Below, in pieces: positions 1 through 10,982 of a DNA stretch of 64,000 nucleotides. Source of the stretch: Ligustrum vulgare (lineage: Eukaryota; Streptophyta; Magnoliopsida; Lamiales; Oleaceae); assembly GCA_963555705.1 (NCBI GenBank), contig OY743169.1, positions 49,032,124 through 49,096,123 of the forward strand, in the 5' to 3' direction. The position numbers and the translations under genes are program-made. The stretch's first letter is position 1; the number at the start of each line of letters is the position of its first letter. A model generated the notes under the pieces. That model was not told the DNA's origin, did no database searches, and worked only from the letters and a program-made list of their open reading frames with translations.

Positions 1-474
1 TACGATACACAACCACGTAAATGCTTCATCAATTCACTCAAAGGAGAATGGGGAAAAAACCCATAAAAATAAAACTGAAAAAATCACGGCTTGATTCTAG
101 ATCCATACGCATGGATCGTGGCTTCAAGCATAAAAAAGGGACACCAATTACCCTTTTAAAGAATAATAATAACAATAAGAACAGAAATTAATTGGACAGA
201 GGAAACAAAAAGAATCAAAATACTATTGATTTTTTTGTCTTTTCTTTTAGTTTTGTATGGGGGTGGAGTGGGGGAATTACCATGGTTTCGATTTCAGCGA
301 GATGCGGTATGTCATTCAACTGAATGAAGATATATGACATTAGCGTTGAGCACTCTGAGACTCCACACTCCTGTAAAACCAAAAATTAATTGTTTAATAG
401 GAGTTTTACTCTGTTAAACTCTTTATTTTACCGCAGGGGTGGATTAGGGTTCCGGCGGTTAATAGACACAAATA
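1..474. other. Intergenic, no gene seen
   Basis: AT-rich spacer with short A runs. No coding frame, RNA gene or element end could be supported. Confidence 0.5.
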
Positions 475-486
475 AATCCTATATTT

Positions 487-736
487 AAAAAAAAAAAAAA
501 AAAAAAAAGGTTGAACCACAACCCAACGGTCCCACCTATTCAGCTCTGAATTTTGGTGAAGGGTATATATTACAGAAAATGCCTCAAATGATACAGGATT
601 GAAGGCTTGTCCTTAAACACCGTTTATCAAGGACCTCTTTCATTTTACAAGAATCGAACCCTCACTCGATACCTGCAAGCGATGCTGAATTTTTTCACCA
701 CCATCTTTTACCACTTGAGCTATGCCCTGGGGCATC
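487..736 (-). mobile_element. tRNA-derived SINE, complete
   Basis: On the minus strand the element opens with GATGCCCCAGGGCATAGC and carries an RNA polymerase III A box (TAGCTCAAGTGG) and a B box (GGTTCGATTC) about 40 bases apart, as in SINEs with a tRNA-like head. The body runs about 150 bases further and ends, on the minus strand, in a T-run (A-run at 487-508 on the plus strand). A perfect 12-bp target duplication, AATCCTATATTT, lies at 475-486 and 737-748. No aminoacyl stem can be folded, so this is not a working tRNA gene. The family name is not recognised. Confidence 0.85.
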
Positions 737-813
737 AATCCTATATTTCACTTTAGTTATTTGAGTCATTTGACCAGTTTTTGTCCAAGTATAATTTGCT
801 CAACATACCAAGT

Positions 814-933
814 CCTTGTTTGATTGTCATATTTTTTGGTAAAAAGAGTTTTGAATACAAGTTTTGGAAAATTGTGCAGTTAAAAAATTGTTTGAAAAGT
901 AAAAAATTGTACACTTAGCTTTTCAAACAAGGG
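814..933. mobile_element. Small MITE, about 120 bp
   Basis: The ends form a short inverted repeat (CCTTGTTTGA at the left, TCAAACAAGG at the right). A direct repeat CCAAGT flanks the unit at 808-813 and 934-939. The interior is AT-rich and non-coding. The six-base duplication does not point clearly to one superfamily. Confidence 0.5.
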
Positions 934-939
934 CCAAGT

Positions 940-1292
940 TTCTATTCTTTAACTCAAACATTGTCATTTATGAGCATGCTTGGTTTTATCTAATTTTTTT
1001 TTTTTTTTTTTTTTTCAAATTCATTTCAACCACACTTTTCTATGAAACTTATCATTTTTCATTCATTTTTCAACCACACATTATTCTAAAAACACAAATT
1101 TTCACAAAAATCATCTACACCAAAGAGGCTCTATAAATCAATTATAAATAATACAATTTTTAAATCACTTTTTAATTGCACATTTTCTTTATCTATTTTT
1201 GAATCACATATTATACTTAAAAAATATAAATAAATTATTTTATAATTGTTACAATGTTGCAGGATAGAGCTTTTAGTCGTATTATCCTGAAA
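940..1292. other. Non-coding AT-rich spacer
   Basis: Contains a T-run of more than 20 bases near 992-1015 followed by CA-rich, T-rich sequence similar in style to other spacers here (for example 4800-4970 and 22930-23120), suggesting old MITE debris. No gene is seen. Confidence 0.4.
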
Positions 1293-2399
1293 AGGCTACG
1301 TTCTCTTTAGCGTTTTTCAGCCGTTTTCCGTTTTCAATTTTCGAAAATGCGGAAAAAGCGTTTTCTTGCGCCGTTTTCAGAAATAATTTTCGAAAACGTT
1401 TTCCAAATTTGTAAAGGAAATGGAAAACGAGATTCACGTTTTCCGCGTTTTCCGAAATTTATACCTTGAAAGTGGAAAACTCGAAAAACGCGTGTTTTCC
1501 GCGTTAAAAAAATAAATAAATTAAAATAATCAAAAAAATATGAAATTTTTCAAAATTTGTCATTTTTAATTACATTATTGGTTCCTAATTTTCAAAACTT
1601 GTCATTTTAATCCTCAAATTTTAAATTTTTTTCGAAAATACCCTAATTTATTTGCAACTTAGGTCCCTCAACTTCAGATTTTGTTGCACATTAGTTCACA
1701 AATTTTACTTTTCTTTCAGTTTAGTCCTTCTCGTATTTGCTTTATAGGTCATTGTGTTCAAACATGTATAACTTTTGATGTACAACTCCGAATTGCACTC
1801 TGTTTTTTGCGTCAAACTCCAAATTCAATCATCTTTCTGATGATGTATCATGTGCTTAATTATTAAACATTTCTTTTTTACTTTTGTATTGTAGATACTT
1901 ATTTTGTAAGAGCATCATTAATTAACGTAAATTGATTTTTGCAAATTTTATTGAAACTTAAATTTTAAACGTTATGAGTGCTTACTAAAAGGATGTATAT
2001 ATATAAAGTATTAAATGGAACGATTACTTTAGAATGGAAAATTATTACCCAAATATGGAACGATTACTTTAGAAGGACAACATGAATTTTTGAACTTTTT
2101 TTGTATAACCAAATTGTGTGATAGGGGTTATTTCATTTATTTTTGTTGTGCAACTCAAATATGACATCTTTATTTTATTTATATTCACAAACAATATAAT
2201 TACAAGTATACATAAATAATTTTCTTCAAAATTTTAAACAGAATGCGTTTTCCAGCTTTTCATTTTCGAAAACAGTTTTCAGAAATAACAAACCAAACGC
2301 GTTTTCAGCAATTTCGAAAAAAGTCAAAGAAAATGGAAAACAGAAAATATTTTCGAAAATGAAAATATGAAACTAAAACACAAAGAGAACGCAACCTTA
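1293..2399. mobile_element. Non-autonomous TIR element (about 1.1 kb)
   Basis: The left end reads AAGGCTACGTTCTCTTTAG and the reverse complement of the right end reads TAAGGTTGCGTTCTCTTTG. Inside both ends the sequence is rich in GTTTTC and TTTTCGAAAA words (1300-1510 and 2240-2370), giving long imperfect inverted ends. The middle is AT-rich with no coding frame. No convincing target duplication was found, so the superfamily (hAT or Mutator) is open. Confidence 0.55.
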
Positions 2400-2453
2400 G
2401 GTTTCACACATCAAAGCAAGATTTGAAATTTGCAAATTAACACGAATTTCAAG

Positions 2454-2464
2454 TTCTAGACAAC
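2454..2464. repeat. Target-site duplication, left copy
   Basis: TTCTAGACAAC, 11 bp, repeated perfectly at 3751-3761. It marks the left edge of the Mutator-like element. Confidence 0.85.
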
Positions 2465-2763
2465 CAATCCTGATCAACCATGGGGATATCCACGTGGATA
2501 TCTTTTTTTTTTTTTTTTTTTTGTCTTTGTTCCTTTTTTTCGTTCTGTTTTCGTCATTTCCTTTTTAAAAAAAAAAACCTCTTTGTAGACTTAAATTAAA
2601 TATTTAATTTAATTTTTCTAAATTGGTTGTGGTTTGATCATTATGTTATTGTCGTAAATTTCAAATAATGAATCACGTGATTTAACAGACAAATTTCACA
2701 TGAATTGAGATAAGTTTAAATTACAATATTGCAAAATTAAAACAATACAAGTAAAGTTCAATT
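2465..2763 (+). repeat. MULE left terminal inverted repeat
   Basis: About 300 bp, matching the reverse complement of 3464-3750. The outer end carries CCACGTGGATATC followed by a T-run. Confidence 0.8.
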
Positions 2764-3046
2764 TAGATGCTAGCAATGTCAATAATTTAATATATTAAGG
2801 TTTAAGCGTTAACAATGTCAATAGATATTTGAGTTATATTTTTTTTTTATTTTTTATGCAATCACTATTGTTTTATATTCTATAATTTTTAAGAAAATTA
2901 ATAGGTATACGGGTTGAGTATGAGTCTTGTAGTAAAACATACACTCGACCCATACCCATGTTGTGTTTTAAAATTCATCTCCATACCCTACCTACAAACC
3001 CATTTACTCGGATAATCCTCGCCCAAGTAAATGGATAGCGAAAGTA

Positions 3047-3457
3047 ATGTGTTCGTGCCACTTCCTACACTTACACAGTGAATTTCCAGAGGCAAAGATG
3101 TACCAAGTTGAACAATTTTTCGCGGAAAATTTACCATCGTGTCAACAAATCCGAATCATGGAGGTGGAGGTAGGCAAGCCTTTATCAATGGGATTCCTCG
3201 AGCAAGATGTCAAAAACACTCAAAGGGACCAACGTCTGGAGCTGATGGGGCATGACGTGGAAACGTTTATACAATACATGGCTAATGAGAAGCGGCAGGA
3301 TGAAAAGTATTTCTTTGCACATGAGGCATTTCGTGACGAAATTTTTAGACATTGCTTTTGGGCAAATTCTGAGTCACGAAACAATTATGCCGTATTCAAT
3401 GATTGTATTGTGTTTGATACAACGTACAAAACAAATAAATACGGAATGATCATGTGA
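3047..3457 (+). pseudogene. FAR1/FRS-like (MULE transposase) fragment
   Basis: A 136-codon open frame with an ATG at 3047. The middle and end match the region of FAR1-RELATED SEQUENCE proteins leading into the MULE transposase domain: MGFLEQDVKN, then a charged helix, then HCFWANSESRNNYAVF and IVFDTTYKTNKYG. In the family these correspond to the segments usually read as GF..KDV.N, VFWAD..SR..Y..FGDVV and FDTTY.TN.Y, which include the first catalytic Asp region (DTTY). The frame ends right where the right TIR begins, so the rest of the transposase is missing. The zinc-finger N terminus is also absent. It is a truncated, probably non-functional piece. Full-length family members are usually several hundred residues long. 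Confidence 0.75.
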
Positions 3458-3463
3458 ATGAAT

Positions 3464-3750
3464 CATTGAATTTTACTTGTATTGTTTTAATTTCGCAATG
3501 TCGTAATGTAAACTTGTCTTAATTCAAGTGAAATTTCGTCTGTTAAATCACGTAATTCATTATTTGTAATTTACAACAACAAAATGATCGAACCACAACC
3601 AATTTAGAAAAATTAAATAAAAATATTTAAGTTAAATCCAGAAAGAGATTTAATTTAAATAAATAAATAACCAAAACAAGAGGGGGGAAAAAAAAAAGAT
3701 ATCCACGTGGACGGGTTAAGCCACGGGGTATCCCGTGATTGAGCAGGATA
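3464..3750 (-). repeat. MULE right terminal inverted repeat
   Basis: Inverted partner of 2465-2763. The target duplication follows directly at 3751-3761. Confidence 0.8.
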
Positions 3751-3761
3751 TTCTAGACAAC

Positions 3762-5035
3762 ATCTTGAATTTGTATGACAAGTTTGCATGTTAAATATCG
3801 ACTTTATTGGATAACCCTCGAATTTGTTGGGTAAGTCAAATTTTGTATCTTGAATTTGTTAAAAGATGAGTATGTTGGATAAATATCGAGTTTCCAGCTT
3901 TACTTTAAATGCGCATAGTTTTTTAATCAACAACATCGAATTGAACTTTACTTTTTGCATTTTACTCTAAATTCGATTATCTCTTTTATTGCTATATATT
4001 ATTCCTCCTGTGAAGATGTTTGTGTATTAATTTCCTCACATGTTCCCCATTATTCTCAAATGTAGCACAATCAATTTGTCTGTCAAACTGTAACAACATT
4101 CACACAACTAAAAATCAACCAAAATAAACTCAACTGCATTCAATCATTTATGCAGACGAGAAGAATGCCATAATATAACCAGCACTTCAAAAAACAATTC
4201 AATCGAGATTTTTAAAGTCGGGTCGAGTTTCGAGCTTTTAAATTTTATTTTATTTTTATAAAAAAATTTATAAATTTATTATTAAAAATATATATATACA
4301 ACGATCTGAGCTAACTGAGCTCGCAATTGAATTTCAAGGCTCAAGATTTTTGGACGAGTTTTTTTTTCCTATCCGAACCAAAGCCCATCCCTTAAAAAAA
4401 AAGGTATGCTCGAAATTTCGATCCTCGAGCTAGCTACACCCAAGCTTTTTCCAAGCCCAACCCGAGTGGCTCGAGTTGACGAGCCATTTTGCCATCCCTA
4501 GTAGATGCAAAAAACATAGCAACCAAATCTAGGTTAATCGAATAGCCCATTAGGATGATGTAAAAAAAAAAAAAAAAAAAGATTATGCAAGTAATAATAT
4601 TTTGAACTATAAATTTGAAAATTATAATTCAACAATTACTATTACAACTTGTAAATTTACAAAATAGTTGTATATCATTATTTTCTTCAGAAAGTTTTGC
4701 TGAAGGTTTGAAAATGATTGAAGTTGTGCAAAAATACTTCTCGTGCACTTGTACCTGTTAAAATAAGGCGAAATTCCACTTAATCCCTATTTAGTTCAAC
4801 TAAAAAAGTTTACTAATATTTAAATTTAAATAATTAATTAATTTTAATTACACATTTTATAGTACTCACATTTTCAATTATACATTTCATCAACTTTTAT
4901 CAAAATCTACTAAAAAGTTATTTTTTTTTTTTTTTTTTTTTTTTATCTAAACCAAACAATGTGAAAACACTGCTCATTATTTTGGTCCTTATATTTTGTT
5001 TACTCTATATTACTGTTAAGTAAATCTTGCCACAA
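3762..5035. other. Non-coding spacer with MITE debris
   Basis: AT-rich with A-runs (4563-4579) and a T-run (4921-4944). A hAT-like end lies at 4190-4500 (separate entry). No gene is seen. Confidence 0.4.
4190..4500. mobile_element. hAT-type MITE remnant, one end
   Basis: The right end reads GCCATTTTGCCATCCCTA, the reverse complement of the common plant hAT-MITE start TAGGGATGGCAA. The adjoining sequence is rich in CTCGAG/GAGCTC words typical of these low-complexity MITEs. The left end and a target duplication were not found. Confidence 0.45.
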
Positions 5036-5115
5036 ACTTAGCCCTTGCTCAGTAGAATAGGAGCTTACTTGGAATAGGTCGCGAGTTCGACACTCATTGC
5101 CAACATTTTTTTTCT
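5036..5115 (+). repeat. tRNA-like (SINE head) fragment
   Basis: A B-box-like stretch (GCGAGTTCGACACTC near 5083-5097) sits downstream of a weak A-box-like stretch and is followed by a T-run, as in plant SINE heads. There are no visible target duplications. Confidence 0.35.
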
Positions 5116-6292
5116 TCTGAAACTTAGTTTGTACAATTAGGTTTTGCAGAGAGTTTTTTAATTTGGGGATACTTCATTCATCTAGACTTTTCCTACATCG
5201 TCACCTTCGATCATCTTCCTCCTCGTTCACTTTACTCGTTTCTCTCTTCATCCTGTGTTTATCTTTGTATCTCGATTTTCTTATTCTCTTTTGGATTCTA
5301 GGTTTTTTGCCTTTTCAATCGTTTGTCTTTTTTTCCCCCTCCCAAATGGTTCATTTTTTCATCCATTTCGATCTTCACTTGCTTTTTTTACCGATCATAT
5401 CTCTTCATTTGAGTACGTTTAGCCATAGATTTCGTTTGATCGAATTTGTTTCATTCGTTTGACGATTTAGAACGAATCGTCGCTTCCTCGTTCAAACCTT
5501 CGAGAGGAGTGTGTTTGAATTGCATGGGGTCTCATTATAGTAAGTTCTTGAGTTTCTTTCTTCTGACCTCAACATTTTTTAACCAGTATTTAGAAATCGA
5601 AAACTCTTTCAAACTGGAAAAGGCAGCGCGGGTCAAAGGTCAGAAGGTCTTACCGAGTCAAACCAGGGACAAACCGGTTTCAATTAAAACATAAAAAAAT
5701 ATTTCAAAAATCATAAAATTTTCTAAAAAATAAGTTATTTTACAAATAAACTAATATTTATTCATTTAAAAATAAAATTATAAACAAAAGTAGCCTAAAA
5801 CAACTAAAAAAAATCGGGTCAAAAGTAGCCTAAAACAACTAAAACAACTAAATAAAATTATAAACAAAAGTAGCCTAAAACAAAAGAACAAAAGAACAAA
5901 AAAAACCAAAGAACCGGGTCAAAAAATCGGTTGGTTCCCGATTTTCCTGGTCGAACCAACCGATTCGATCCGATTTTCTAAACACTGTTTTAAACAAAAG
6001 ATAGTTGATAAAAAAAAAACACGTTTATCTCGTTCTTACTTGAAATAGGTTTATTTTGTATAGTCCAACCTCTTTGTGTTTGGCTATCTATATAGCTTTA
6101 TTACTTTAATTGAATGATTTCTTTGCCTTTAGAAACCAATTTACTTCGCATAGACACATAGATCCTATGGCTTAATGCTTCAACGATGAAAAAAAATTGT
6201 CGTATCGCTTATGTGAAATTCCTACTGCATATATATATATATATAAATGATTTTTCGATGTATTTGACATGTGTGCTTAGTGTCATAGATAT
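5116..6292. other. Unassigned non-coding region
   Basis: 5160-5460 is pyrimidine-rich (TTCATC, CTTCC, TTTTC words) like a UTR or retroelement leader, but no protein family is recognisable in the open frames there. 5600-6000 contains repeated AAAAGTAGCCTAAAACAACT units (5776, 5820, 5862) between two stretches rich in ACCGGTT/GGGTCAAA words, probably an old MITE. An (AT)n run lies at 6229-6245. Confidence 0.4.
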
Positions 6293-6300
6293 GGATAGGT

Positions 6301-6896
6301 AGGGGCGGACGCAAACTTTTTATGGTACTGGGGCACGATTTGTATTTTTTCCGATGTCTTGTACGGGGGTTCGGCGAAAATTTTTTTTTTTTAGGAAAAA
6401 AATCGAAAAATGAAAAAGTACTTGAAATTTTATTGCAATTATTCTCTACGCGTTTTCATACTTTGATAACGTTCCATAATTACATCATTATCAATATTAA
6501 ATACACATCCTTCTAAATGTTTGCTACATCAAATTCAAGAGTGTTACTCATAACATCCCAACATTATCCCCGACGTTGAGACATATCTTCAATTTTGACA
6601 TCTGTTTCCTCACCAAGTTTCTCAACCCTTTCATTTCTAACTTCATTTTCATTAATTTGCTTATTAGAAGAAAACGTTGATTTACGCTTAAAATATTTTT
6701 TCAAAACTGATACAAACAAAAAAATAATTGTAAACATATATTAGCCCTAAAATCTCAAATAATCCAATATAATTTTAGATAATCAGATAATGACTATGTT
6801 CAAGAATCAACTGATTTATAAATATATAAAAAAATGATGACGAATTTTACTGGGGCACGTGCCCCGGTGGGCCCCTATGTGGGTCCGCCCCTGTCA
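6301..6896 (-). mobile_element. hAT element, deletion derivative
   Basis: The inverted ends AGGGGCGGAC (left) and GTCCGCCCCT (right) match a widespread plant hAT terminus. GGATAGGT is repeated at 6293-6300 and 6897-6904, an 8-bp duplication as expected for hAT, although the right end has four extra bases before it. On the minus strand, about 6590-6715 reads KKYFKRKSTFSSNKQ, resembling the extreme N terminus of ZMYM1/TTF-type plant hAT transposases. The rest of the transposase is deleted. Confidence 0.65.
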
Positions 6897-6904
6897 GGAT
6901 AGGT

Positions 6905-7740
6905 GCATATTTAGTTTTGTATGTAAGCTTATATTTGCGCCAGTACCATTTATGGCTATTCATTAACTATTCTAATACGTGTTTAGAAAACTACTTGGAT
7001 AGATTGACATGTATCATTTACATGAAAAATAGATATTCATGTTTTTGTTCATATGAAATTTTGCGAGTTCAAACGAGCCAGTCCCACCTTAATGCAATAA
7101 TTCCTTAAAAACTAAACAGTGGAGGGAAGCTTAGGCAAAAAAAAAAAGGAAAAAAAAAAAGCAAATAAGACCTTTTAGATCTAAGTGTGTTTCGACTTGA
7201 ACATGTTCGTTGTGCTTTAGTCTTTGCCAAAAGTTTTTCGATGTAATTTATATTTATTTTCCCCTCTTTCCATTCTGCGTTAATTTGAATTCTTATTTAT
7301 GGTATAGCATCTATGCCTTTTGTGTTGTCTTTAAAAAAATAATAATAATCATCTTATATGCTTTTGTATTGAATTCATCATCATCACAATCTTATTGCTT
7401 TATCTTCGTTGGTTAGATGCTAATGCTATATGCCCAACTCATATCCTAGCATGGATACGCTATATGCTTTTACAAGTGCCTTGTTTTTAATATTTTCATA
7501 TCTCACATCCGTTTTCCAAATGTTCATGTGAATTACACATTTTCCTTCTTTGGGACAATCAGTTGTTGAGTCTCTGGCGTACCCGCTATGAGGGTATAAA
7601 CTCTTATTTGGTTATGCATATTTGAATCCGTTGAGGCTTCAGTGTGTCAGCTCTGGGGATGTAAACTCTTCTTTATTTATGCATGTGTACATTTCTTTTA
7701 TTATAATTTTTACCTTCTCTCGATGTAGACTTACAATGTG
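6905..7740. other. Unassigned region before the Helitron
   Basis: AT-rich, with A-runs at 7138-7160. It may hold the Helitron 5' end, but no clear TC terminus or coding segment was recognised. Confidence 0.35.
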
Positions 7741-8992
7741 CGGATCTCGTGTCAGATATTGCAACTTCGAATACATCCGCCCTGACTTCTACCTTTCTTA
7801 ATGGCATTGTAATTGAATATGATAACAATTATTCAAGACAGTTAAAACTTCGTCCAATCCCAACTGAACCTTACCTTCTACGCTCACCTACACTTTGTAC
7901 CAACTACAGTGCAAAGAAATTTGAAGGGGGGAAAAAAAACTAAGGGTTTTTGTTATTGTGATGGGAAGATCAAGTTGTGCATAAACATTATGCCATCTGA
8001 ACTATTCAGATTATTTACTTCCAAATCAACTGAATCTTTACACTTTCAAAACATTTTTCAAAGTTATAAAAACTATTTTGTGTTTACGTCTTTTGGTGTT
8101 AGGTGTGACAAAGATTGGTCTAGAATGAACAAATGAATATACACATTTAGAGTTCAAGGTCAAGTATATCATTATATGAATCATCTTTCCTAAAATTATA
8201 TTTTTATGACACTGAACATAAACTACAAAATCAGATTGCAAGTTCATGAAAAAGTTTGATTCGTTGATGTTAGAAAAATTGATGCTCATTCTGAAGGTGA
8301 ATCCTTATTTAAATTTTTTTCGCTCTCTTAATAGCATCAATGCTCTAAAAAAATTCAACATGCGTCTATGATGAGTCCTCGAACTTGATCAAAGAGTTTA
8401 CAATGCACCACTTTGTCATAGATAGCTGTAGTGTGGGTTTATGAAGATCCAAATCCAACTACTCGAGGACGTGATATAACTATATATTGTCATTCTAGTC
8501 AGCTATACAATTTGGACTCCTATTTTTGGCTATTATGACCCAATTCAATACTCGGTCTTGTTCCCACATGCCAGATAGTGACACAAGATGGCATGACAAC
8601 ATTTTTCATTACGACAAAAGAAACACTTATCGTCCGTTGGTGGATGAATGCACAATAGATATTAACATTGCTACTTCAGCTACTTAATTTATTAAAATGG
8701 AAAATCCAGGTTCCCAAAAAAAATTTTCTGATAGATTTCATCAAATTCCATAGCTTCTCCATTAAATATTTTATTTGTTTTCCTTCAGGTCTAAGCAAAC
8801 CACACAAAAGATTGACTATTTCATGTAGGGAGTACTAATGTTATAAACTAAAAATACGATCTAGAGATCAATTTTCCCTCCTTGTTGGATGTCTTTTACA
8901 GCAGTACAGAGTTCACATGTACGTAAAAATTGAAACAACTAGATTAGATTATTTTAGAAATAATTAGAGTCGAATAAGGGCTGAGTTGTGCC

Positions 8993-9493
8993 ATGGGATT
9001 GTTGACAATGCAGAATCCGGTGAAAGTAAGGCTCCAAGGTTGGACGCAAGATCATTTTTCCCTCGTCTTTCATGGGTGGGCTTGGGATAACAAAAAAAGG
9101 TACATAGAAGCAATGGCATTAGTGCAATGCTTTGGAAAACCTGATATATTCTTAACCATAACATGTAATCTGAATTTTCCTGAAATCAAACAAGAATTGC
9201 AGCATAATGATGCATGTCGCAATAGGCCTGATTTAATTACAAGAATTTTCCGTACTCGACTTGAGGAACTAAATAACGACCTATTCAAAAAAAAAAAAAA
9301 AATTGGAACCGTTGTAGCTTATATATATGTTATTGAATTTCAAAAAAGAGGACTTCTTCATGCTCATTTTTTGCTCATTCTAAGTAAAGGAGCAAGAAAT
9401 TACATCTACAAACACGATATCGATGAAATTGTATCATGTGAAATTCCTTACGTGAATGAATACCCATATTTATGTTCTTGTGTTATTAAATAG
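8993..9493 (+). pseudogene. Helitron Rep (HUH nuclease) domain
   Basis: The longest open piece of the Helitron gene, 166 codons. It contains the family phrases KRYIEAMALVQCFGKPDIFLT and VIEFQKRGLLHAHFLLIL. The HAH inside the latter is the two-histidine metal-binding motif of HUH nucleases. The tyrosine motif that attacks DNA appears downstream in another frame as YLYKYVYKGHDQ (near 9780-9815). An A-run at 9289-9301 (after LFKKKKK) is a likely slippage site. The first codon of this open stretch is not a true start; the protein begins far upstream. Confidence 0.85.
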
Positions 9494-9684
9494 AAGATGG
9501 ATGGCCCATGTGGATCCTTAAATCCTACTAATGTCTGTATGCAAGATGATAAGAAATGTACGAATAAATACCCTAGACAATATGTTATGAACACAAATTT
9601 TGAAATAATGGTGATCAAGTGAAAATCCGAGGTAAATTCTTCGATAAACGTTGGATTGTCCCCTACAATCCTTATTTTTTCAAA

Positions 9685-9772
9685 AATATGATTGTCATAT
9701 AAATGTAGAGATTTGTTCAACCATCAAGAATATGATTGTCATATAAATGTAGAGATTTGTTCAACCATCAAG
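9685..9772 (+). repeat. 44-bp perfect tandem duplication
   Basis: Two adjoining identical 44-base units (9685-9728 and 9729-9772) beginning AATATGATTG. The unit length is not a multiple of three, so the duplication itself shifts the Helitron reading frame. It must be recent, because the copies have not diverged. Confidence 0.9.
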
Positions 9773-10276
9773 GTTGTTAAATATCTATACAAATACGTTT
9801 ACAAGGGACATGACCAGATTAACTTTTCCATAGAAAATGCCTATAACGATGTTGAGTTAGATAAAATCTAGCATTACCTATCTGCTCATTGGATTTCTCC
9901 ACCTAGGGCGATATAAAGAATCTATAAATTTCATATAGCTGAAAATTTTCCATATGTTGTTCTGCTACAATTACATCTAGAAGACTATCAACTGGTTACT
10001 TTTAAGAACTAGAATAATTTATGAATAGTTGTTGTTAGAGAATTTGTTCAACGAACTATGTTAATAGAGTTTTTAGGATTAACACAATTAATGAAAAAGC
10101 TCGTACATTTTTGTACAGAGACTTCCCAGTTCACTTCGTATGTGATTCTCAAAGTAAAATTTGGAGTCCAAGAAAGAAAATGAATGTCATTGGTCGTGTT
10201 GTTACAAAAAATCCTATTGAAGGTGGAAGGTATTACCTAAGAATATTACTAAATCACATTAAAGGCACAACATCTT

Positions 10277-10792
10277 TAAGGCTGTGTTTGATATGCGAAA
10301 TTTTCCATGAAAAATATGGTTTTCCATGTGATTTTCCAACTTTACGTTGTTTGGTTGCCTAAATTTTTCATGGAATTCATTTTTCCACTTGCCTTGAAAT
10401 CATGTATTTTTTTTTTTTTTTTTGATGAATCCGTTTTCCCCGGGCGGGGGGGGGGGGGGGGGAGAGGTTTTATTTTCCATGGATACCATTTTCGTTATGT
10501 TTGATCATTTTTGTTGTTGTTAATTGATTTAATTTTTTCTAAAAATTAACATTATTATTATTAAGTACAAATATATGAGAAAATAATTTTTTTTTTAAAA
10601 AGATAAATTTTACTTTATTTTCCATGGAAAATAATGTCAATCAAATAACAAAAGTTGAAAAATTACCTACCTTTTCTACCTAGAAAATTAAACCAATAAA
10701 ACACATTAAACTTCCAATTCCTAGGAATTCAATTCCTTAGAATTCATTTTCTTTCCACCTAAATTCCACCCTCCCTATCAAATGCAGGCTAA
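10277..10792. mobile_element. PIF/Harbinger (Tourist-like) MITE in Helitron
   Basis: The element proper is 10280-10789 (510 bp) with ends GGCTGTGTTTGATA and TATCAAATGCAGGC, flanked by TAA at 10277-10279 and 10790-10792, the 3-bp target duplication of PIF/Harbinger. The Helitron frame before it (ending in TSFK) resumes immediately after one TAA copy (SLINVNGV), which fixes the boundaries. Inside is a run of about 17 G (near 10446-10462) next to a T-run. No transposase is present. Confidence 0.85.
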
Positions 10793-10982
10793 AAGTTTAA
10801 TAAATGTGAACGGTGTTCAAATGTTAACTTTTGTGAAGCTGCTTTTTACACATTCTTCTAAATGAAGATAATGACTATGAACACTGTTTAGAAGAAGCAA
10901 TTGGCTATCAAATGCCATTCTCTTTACGTAGATTGTTTGTGACCATACTAATTTCTTGTAACCCAAACAATCCTCCCCCCAT

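Larger units (their letters stand above)
2465..3750 (+). mobile_element. Long-TIR Mutator-like element with FAR1/FRS fragment
   Basis: A 1,286-bp element bounded by a perfect 11-bp target duplication (2454-2464, 3751-3761). Its terminal inverted repeats are about 290 bp each (2465-2763 and 3464-3750) and clearly alignable, for example the shared words CCACGTGGATATC and CTAAATTGGTTGTGG. Long TIRs and a 9-11-bp duplication are the hallmarks of Mutator-like elements. The central 700 bases hold a fragment related to FAR1/FHY3-type proteins, themselves domesticated MULE transposases. It could be a deletion derivative of an autonomous FAR1-like MULE or a Pack-MULE that captured an FRS gene piece. 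Confidence 0.85.

Noticed and set aside
600..740. Possible tRNA gene on the minus strand
   Set aside because: A and B boxes are present, but no cloverleaf or acceptor stem forms, and the sequence lies within target duplications of a SINE.
1293..2399. Assignment of the inverted-end element to hAT by duplication
   Set aside because: No matching 8- or 9-bp flanks were found, so the superfamily was left open.
5163..5694. Two open frames in pyrimidine-rich sequence
   Set aside because: No recognisable family and skewed composition; more like untranslated or repeat sequence.
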